64,000 nt of DNA from Polluticoccus soli (GTDB taxonomy: Bacteria > Bacteroidota > Bacteroidia > Chitinophagales > Chitinophagaceae). Under the pieces are notes generated by a model, which was not told the origin of the DNA, made no database searches, and saw nothing but the letters and a program-made list of their open reading frames with translations. Below, piece after piece: positions 59,499-64,000 of this stretch. The translations under genes and the position numbers were made by a program. Every line of letters begins with the position of its first letter. Within the stretch, counting starts at the first letter, position 1. Location: positions 1-64,000 of the forward strand of contig NZ_JARJHT010000003.1 of assembly GCF_029269745.1 (NCBI RefSeq), in the 5' to 3' direction.

Positions 59499-60155
59499 AT
59501 GAAAGAGCATAACGACATACTGGACGAACTGAGGAGCTTGGGCAGCCCATTGGCTGACATGTCGCGCGCCATGCCTTACGCAGTGCCGGAAGGCTATTTC
59601 AGCAATTTTGAGAAACAACTGATCGCTGAAATATCGCTGGAAGGCAGCAACGACCTTTTAAACCTGTCGAAAGAAACACCGCTGCCAGTACCGGAAGGCT
59701 ATTTTGAGGAGCTGCCGGCTATGATACTTGCCCTCGTGCAGGAGCAACCAAAACTGGAACTACCGAAAAGCAATCCTTTTGAAGTACCTGCCGGTTATTT
59801 CGACAAACTGCCTGAACAAATGCTACAGGCAGCAAAAGCTGAAGGGAAGAAGAAAGGGCGGGTGATACCATTTACCACGCACATACAGAAAGGCGTAAAA
59901 TGGGCAGCGGCCGCCATGTTGGTTGCAGCTTTGGGTATAGGCTCTTACAGGATGTTGACGCCTGCACAATTAACCCCTAGCGAAGAACTGGCGAAACTAC
60001 CAGCCGATGTGATCAGTGATTATGTGAGTCAGAATATCGACGAGTTTGATATGGAGGTGCTGGAAAGCACAATTAATAATAGCGAGTTACAATCGCTGAC
60101 CGATGAGGAGATAGATAAATACCTTGAAGAAACAGATTGGAACACAACCAACTAA
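59499..60155 (+). CDS. Single-pass membrane protein with three VPxGYF repeats, candidate anti-sigma
   Basis: The 218-residue product carries three similar motifs in its cytoplasmic-side N-terminal half: YAVPEGYFSNFEKQL (about 26-40), LPVPEGYFEELPAMI (about 63-77) and FEVPAGYFDKLPEQM (about 93-107). A transmembrane helix follows at about 130-147 (VKWAAAAMLVAALGIGSYRM), then an acidic C-terminal part. There is no zinc-binding HxxxCxxC anti-sigma motif. Placement directly after an ECF sigma gene suggests an anti-sigma role, but the sequence alone does not prove it. Confidence 0.75.
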   Translation: MKEHNDILDELRSLGSPLADMSRAMPYAVPEGYFSNFEKQLIAEISLEGSNDLLNLSKETPLPVPEGYFEELPAMILALVQEQPKLELPKSNPFEVPAGYFDKLPEQMLQAAKAEGKKKGRVIPFTTHIQKGVKWAAAAMLVAALGIGSYRMLTPAQLTPSEELAKLPADVISDYVSQNIDEFDMEVLESTINNSELQSLTDEEIDKYLEETDWNTTN

Positions 60156-60161
60156 TGCGTT

Positions 60162-60169
60162 TATTTTTG
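60162..60169 (+). promoter_or_regulatory. -7 box TATTTTTG of the Spy-like gene
   Basis: This exact TAnnTTTG match lies 14 nt before ATG 60184. A GGAGGAG Shine-Dalgarno-like stretch (60171-60177) follows, unusual for this phylum. Confidence 0.6.
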
Positions 60170-60183
60170 CGGAGGAGAAGAAA

Positions 60184-60672
60184 ATGAAAAAGATAGGATA
60201 TTTAATTGCTTGTATACTGTTCACTTGCCTCGCGGCAGTAGCACAACCACGCGGCGAACAAGGAGAGCGTATACGTGCGATAAAAGCAGATTTTATTAAG
60301 GAGCGTATACAACTGACACCGGCTCAGTCTTCAAGATTCTGGCCTGTATACAACCGCTATGAGGACGAGCAGCGCGATGTGCGCCGCAAATTTCGCAGTA
60401 AATACCCTCAACAACAGGGCGGCTCCAGGAACGAGTTCCAGTCGCGCCAGTTTGTGGATGATAATATTGAATTCAGGGAAGAACGCCTAAATGTGGAACG
60501 TAAGTATCGGGACGAATTTCTCCGGGTGATCTCTGCGCAGCAACTGGCTAAGATGTACGAAGCCGAACGCGACTTCAAGCGCATGCTGCTGGAAAACCTT
60601 AGGGATCGCGGAGGCAGCAATGGTAATGGCAATGGCAGAGGACGCAGAGGCGGACCGCCGCCAGGCCGCTAA
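60184..60672 (+). CDS. Spy/CpxP-like periplasmic protein
   Basis: This 162-residue exported protein has a signal peptide (1-21, ending AVAQP) and a helical body with the LTPAQSSRFWPVYNRYEDEQ and RKFRSKYP patterns seen in Spy/CpxP-like and LTXXQ-type proteins. A Gly/Arg/Pro-rich tail follows (GNGRGRRGGPPPG). Spy-type proteins chaperone periplasmic proteins during envelope stress, consistent with control by the upstream ECF module. ATG 60184 is preferred over 60124 because of the promoter box between them. Confidence 0.8.
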   Translation: MKKIGYLIACILFTCLAAVAQPRGEQGERIRAIKADFIKERIQLTPAQSSRFWPVYNRYEDEQRDVRRKFRSKYPQQQGGSRNEFQSRQFVDDNIEFREERLNVERKYRDEFLRVISAQQLAKMYEAERDFKRMLLENLRDRGGSNGNGNGRGRRGGPPPGR

Positions 60673-61415
60673 AGCTTTGCTACCGGCGTTTTCACATCGT
60701 GGTAAAAAAGAAAATCCCAATCTTCGTTATGGCCTTGCTCAGCATATTGCTCACGCAGGGCCATTGCTTTTTTGCCATCAAAATCATACTTGGCCACGTA
60801 CTTCATCTTCATCTGCTTCAGCTGTGGTGCCTCATCTCCACCAAAAAATATCTTGTGGCCGTTGTCATCTACCAGGTACACGATATGCTCAGGACAATGT
60901 CCGCCTGAATGCGTGTATTTGATGTAGCCATCTATCATTCCTTCTTCGCCATCTGTCCATTTCACCTGGCTACTGGAAAGCAGCGGCTCGATCTCTGATG
61001 GATGATATGAGGGCAAGCCTTTCTTCAATGCAAAATCTGCTTCGTTACGATAAATGTAATAGTCAGCATTGGCAAATGTGGTTTTTACCAGCCCGTTATC
61101 ATCTTTGTATACTACTCCACCGGCGTGGTCTTTATGCAAATGCGACAGCAACACTTTAGTTATTTGCTCAGGCTCGTAACCACAGGCGCGGATATTGGCA
61201 TGTATCTGCAACACGCCGTCGCTGTTCTTGAAGCCAAGACCTGTATCAAATACGATCAGGTCTTTTGAGGTAACAATAAGAAAAGGAAGTATCTCTACCA
61301 GCAACGAGCCAGTAGGCCGGTCGGTAAGAATATCTTTTTCCAGGTCGAAAGGAACAAACTGCTTGTCGTGGCCAATCGTAAAAACGCCTTCGGATAACGG
61401 GAATATCTTTGCCAT
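60669..61415 (-). CDS. Metallo-beta-lactamase fold hydrolase
   Basis: This 248-residue MBL-fold protein has the metal-binding motif LLSHLHKDHAGG (HxHxDH), GHCPEHIVYLVDD (third His), and FFGGDEAPQ with the bridging Asp. The substrate is unknown. ATG 61415 is chosen because an exact -7 box lies just upstream and the longer frame (61610) lies inside rodA. It overlaps the convergent Spy-like gene by 4 bp. Confidence 0.9.
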   Translation of the reverse strand: MAKIFPLSEGVFTIGHDKQFVPFDLEKDILTDRPTGSLLVEILPFLIVTSKDLIVFDTGLGFKNSDGVLQIHANIRACGYEPEQITKVLLSHLHKDHAGGVVYKDDNGLVKTTFANADYYIYRNEADFALKKGLPSYHPSEIEPLLSSSQVKWTDGEEGMIDGYIKYTHSGGHCPEHIVYLVDDNGHKIFFGGDEAPQLKQMKMKYVAKYDFDGKKAMALREQYAEQGHNEDWDFLFYHDVKTPVAKL

Positions 61416-61421
61416 GGGCTG

Positions 61422-61429
61422 CAAAGTTA
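61422..61429 (-). promoter_or_regulatory. -7 box TAACTTTG of the MBL-fold gene
   Basis: This is an exact TAnnTTTG match on the minus strand, 6 nt before ATG 61415. Its first three bases are the TAA stop codon of rodA. Confidence 0.62.
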
Positions 61430-62758
61430 ACGTATCATAACCGATCGGTCGGAGTCGAGACGTAAAAGTATACACACCAGGATACTGAATGACAACAGCG
61501 ACGAACCACCATAACTCAGGAATGGCAATGTGATACCAATAACCGGAGCCAGGCCGATGGTCATAGAAATATTGATAGCAAAGTGAAAGAACAGGATAGA
61601 TGCCACACAATAACCATATATCCGGCTGAAGGCAGAACGCTGCCGTTCGGCCAGGTAAAGAATACGCAGCATTAATGATACGTATATCATGATCAATATA
61701 GCGCTACCCACAAAGCCGAACTGCTCACCGACAGCACAGAAGATAAAGTCGGTATTCTGCTCCGGAACGAATTCATTTTTTGTAGATGTACCATTCAGAA
61801 ATCCCTTACCCCAGAAACCGCCTGAACCGATAGCGATCTTCGATTGAATAACATTGTACTCTGAAGTATTTACTTTCTTGCCGGTCGGTTCCTCACCTTC
61901 AGCCACCTTCATGTATTCTGTCGGTACTTCCTGCCCAAGGGTGGAGTAAATACGTTCTATCTGGTGTTTCTGCAGCACATTCTTAAAAATGAACGGCACT
62001 GCAAACTGCGAGAATACCACACAAATACCGAACGCAGCAATAAAGATGATGCGGGCAATGCCGTACTTCTTCAGGTCGCGACGCATCAGCCATCCGGCTA
62101 TTATAGCCATGACGGTGAGCACTATGAATAGCGTAGTGCGATCGACAAGCAGCGTGGCCAGCGTAAGGATAATGATCGAAAATGCAAGGATCAGTATTGC
62201 ATTGGGTAATCCTTCGCGGTACATCACCAGGAAGAAACAGAAGTACACAAGCGCAAGACCAGTCTCCTGTTGCAATATGATCAACACGGCGGGCACCAGC
62301 GCAATTGCGGCACCGATCAGCCTATGCTTGAGTGTTTTAAAATTGGTTTCGGGCGACGATAGAAACTTAGCCAGTGCCAGCGAAGTAAATATCTTACAGA
62401 CCTCACCGGGCTGAAAACGTACACTACCGACACCTAGCCACGAATGCGAGCCCTTTACATCTACACCTGCGAATATGGTAAGCACCAACAGGAAAAGCCC
62501 CATGGTGTACGACAGATAAGCAAAAGATGAGAAGAACTTTGTATCCGTCCACACAATGAGTAGGCCGACAAACAACGAGATACCCAGCCACGTGAACTGA
62601 CGCATGTGGCTTTTGTTCATCATGAATATGCTCGGGTCTGTGCTCCTGTATTCAACCGAAAATACGGTGAGCAGCCCGATCGTTACCAGGGCAAGATATA
62701 ACAGTACTGTTATGCCATCGAGCCTGCTAAAAACGGATTTACCTTGATTTTCGGTCAT
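61427..62758 (-). CDS. rodA: Rod-shape-determining protein RodA (SEDS glycosyltransferase)
   Basis: This 443-residue SEDS-family peptidoglycan polymerase of the elongasome has about ten transmembrane helices. Family motifs include SHSWLGVGSVRFQPGEVCKI (RxQPxE region), IILQQETGLALVY (catalytic Asp position carries E/T-rich motif), PEQNTDFIFCAVGEQFGF and GITLPFLSYGGSSLLSF. Its partner PBP2 is encoded immediately upstream and overlaps by 20 bp, so translation is coupled. Confidence 0.95.
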   Translation of the reverse strand: MTENQGKSVFSRLDGITVLLYLALVTIGLLTVFSVEYRSTDPSIFMMNKSHMRQFTWLGISLFVGLLIVWTDTKFFSSFAYLSYTMGLFLLVLTIFAGVDVKGSHSWLGVGSVRFQPGEVCKIFTSLALAKFLSSPETNFKTLKHRLIGAAIALVPAVLIILQQETGLALVYFCFFLVMYREGLPNAILILAFSIIILTLATLLVDRTTLFIVLTVMAIIAGWLMRRDLKKYGIARIIFIAAFGICVVFSQFAVPFIFKNVLQKHQIERIYSTLGQEVPTEYMKVAEGEEPTGKKVNTSEYNVIQSKIAIGSGGFWGKGFLNGTSTKNEFVPEQNTDFIFCAVGEQFGFVGSAILIMIYVSLMLRILYLAERQRSAFSRIYGYCVASILFFHFAINISMTIGLAPVIGITLPFLSYGGSSLLSFSILVCILLRLDSDRSVMIR

Positions 62759-64000
62759 TTGCCTCTAAATATGTTTTTCTTAACCACCTGTTTATGTAGA
62801 TCGAATCCCTTCTGTGAATGATGCTGTCTTCGTAACGCTGCTTCGCAATCCTGATCATCTCACGCTCCCTATCCTTCCGTTTATTGGCTGAATCGATGTC
62901 GTCGATATAAGGATTGATCAGGTTTGCACCCAACATCCGGTCTTCCAGGGGACGCCTACTGCTATCGATATGACCAAACAGGTATTTTTCCATCATCAGA
63001 CTCGCGATCGGACCTGCCCACGTAGCACCAAATCCGGCGTTTTCTACAATTACGGCGATGGCGATCTTCGGGTTGGTGCGCGGGGCGAAGGCCACGAACA
63101 CAGAGTGGTCTTTCATCTTCATTGCCTGGCCATTCACTACAGCCTTGTTTTCAACCGTACCTGTTTTTGCACATATCTCCAGTCCCGGTAACTGTGCTAC
63201 CCTACCTGTACCATGCTCTACCACATCCTGCATACCCAAGGCCACTATCGAGAAGGTTGTATCAGGTATATGAGTCACTTTGTGTTTTACCTGGTACTTT
63301 TTCAGAATGGTATCATTCGGGTTGCCACCTATAGCTCGCACAAAGTGCGGTGTATAGTAGTAACCTTTATTTGCGATAAAGGCCATAGCATTCGCCATCT
63401 GAAGTGGAGTAACCGCGATCTCACCCTGTCCCATACCTACGAAAAGATTGGTGCAGGAGTTCCACACGCCGCGATACATCTTATTATATAAGTTACTATC
63501 TGGTACAAGGCCGGTGCCTTCGTATGGTATATCAACGCCCGTCTTATGGCCGAAACCAAATTCACGACAATACTGGCTCCATACCTGTGTACCCACCTTT
63601 ACGTTGCCAAACTTCTTAGAATCGGCAATAAGGCGGAAACAGTGTACAAAGTAGGCGTTGCACGAGTGGGCAATAGCCAGCCTTAAGTTAGCTGCGTGGC
63701 CGCCACCGGAGTGGGTACAGGCTATACCACGACCGCACTGGAAATAACCACCACCGCATGGATAACCAAATGAAGGCGTGATGGCGCCAACGTCCAGCGC
63801 TATCAGCGCGGTCATTGGTTTCATAGTAGAACCAGGTTGGTAAGACGCCTGTGTGGCGCGGTTGTACAACGGGTGTGTGGCGTCTGAATATAGTTTCGAA
63901 TAGTTCTTTGACCGTTCCCTACCCTTCAGCAGGTTAGGATCATAGGTAGGCGCGCTCACCATGGCCAGGATACCACCTGTCTTGGGATCTATCGCCACGG
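62739..64000 (-). CDS. mrdA: Penicillin-binding protein 2, transpeptidase part (5' end outside window)
   Basis: This is the class B transpeptidase that cross-links lateral wall peptidoglycan made by RodA. The window carries the C-terminal part: AIDPKTGGILAMVSAPTYDP, active-site SxxK in QPGSTMKPMTALIALD, SxN in AHSCNAYFVHCF, and KTG in CAKTGTVENKA. The first codon in frame at the window edge is a valine, so the dimerisation domain and membrane anchor lie beyond the end. It overlaps rodA by 20 bp. Confidence 0.94.
   Translation of the reverse strand, partial: VAIDPKTGGILAMVSAPTYDPNLLKGRERSKNYSKLYSDATHPLYNRATQASYQPGSTMKPMTALIALDVGAITPSFGYPCGGGYFQCGRGIACTHSGGGHAANLRLAIAHSCNAYFVHCFRLIADSKKFGNVKVGTQVWSQYCREFGFGHKTGVDIPYEGTGLVPDSNLYNKMYRGVWNSCTNLFVGMGQGEIAVTPLQMANAMAFIANKGYYYTPHFVRAIGGNPNDTILKKYQVKHKVTHIPDTTFSIVALGMQDVVEHGTGRVAQLPGLEICAKTGTVENKAVVNGQAMKMKDHSVFVAFAPRTNPKIAIAVIVENAGFGATWAGPIASLMMEKYLFGHIDSSRRPLEDRMLGANLINPYIDDIDSANKRKDREREMIRIAKQRYEDSIIHRRDSIYINRWLRKTYLEANDRKSR

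Overview
The window comes from a member of the Bacteroidota, most likely a Chitinophagaceae-like or related gliding or soil lineage. Evidence for this is a type IX secretion (T9SS) sorting-domain repertoire (type A and type B C-terminal domains), a PorP/SprF-OmpA pair, SprB repeats, a DUF4175 protein, LytTR-type two-component regulation, and Bacteroidota-type promoter boxes (TAnnTTTG) just upstream of many start codons instead of strong Shine-Dalgarno sequences. No rRNA, CRISPR array, insertion sequence or prophage is visible. There are two tRNA genes (Ser-TGA, Leu-GAG). Both window ends cut genes: the left end cuts a giant adhesin and the right end cuts penicillin-binding protein 2.

Layout. 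1-5.7 kb: a T9SS surface-adhesin locus (repeat adhesin, PorP/SprF, OmpA/PD40), then tRNA-Ser. 6-8.2 kb: msrA, cbpA-cbpM and tRNA-Leu. 8.3-13.8 kb: a histidine kinase, a small membrane protein, a GT2 glycosyltransferase, and a four-gene unit (LiaF-like, DUF4288, LytS-like kinase, LytTR regulator) preceded by three direct repeats in 21-bp phase that look like a LytTR operator. 13.8-25.6 kb: methyltransferase, DUF2235 hydrolase, a TonB-C/MORN protein, rarA, a thioredoxin-like protein, DUF4175 and a MutS2 without its Smr domain. 25.8-36.6 kb: TPR/LuxR regulator, antiporter, PNPOx-like protein, PAS kinase, TfoX-N, and three T9SS or collagen-like secreted proteins. 36.7-39.8 kb: an accessory-looking stretch of unrecognised small genes, an alpha/beta hydrolase and several families of interspersed repeats, including two copies of a repeat of about 165 bp. 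40-47 kb: DEAD-box helicase, two RlpA paralogues around a Na+/H+ antiporter, SET-domain protein, pterin dehydratase, M14 peptidase. 47-51.6 kb: small membrane proteins and lipoproteins, including a 58-aa GTG-start lipoprotein that is easy to miss. 52-64 kb: mostly housekeeping (uvrA, peptidase E, xerD, marR, aroQ, fmt, an ECF sigma module, MBL hydrolase, rodA, PBP2).

How the genes fit together. The first three genes form a secretion and adhesion module. The LiaF-LytS-LytTR set looks like an autoregulated envelope-stress sensor. The ECF sigma factor is followed by a membrane protein with three VPxGYF repeats, a candidate anti-sigma factor, and then a Spy-like periplasmic protein. rodA and PBP2 form the lateral wall synthesis pair. 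Many start codons were revised here because a TAnnTTTG box lies between the first possible start and a later ATG. I saw no clear new defence or mobile system. The most novel-looking items are the LytTR triple repeat, the VPxGYF protein, the repeat families at 35.8-39.5 kb and 50.5 kb, and a terminator hairpin that contains the next gene's start codon.
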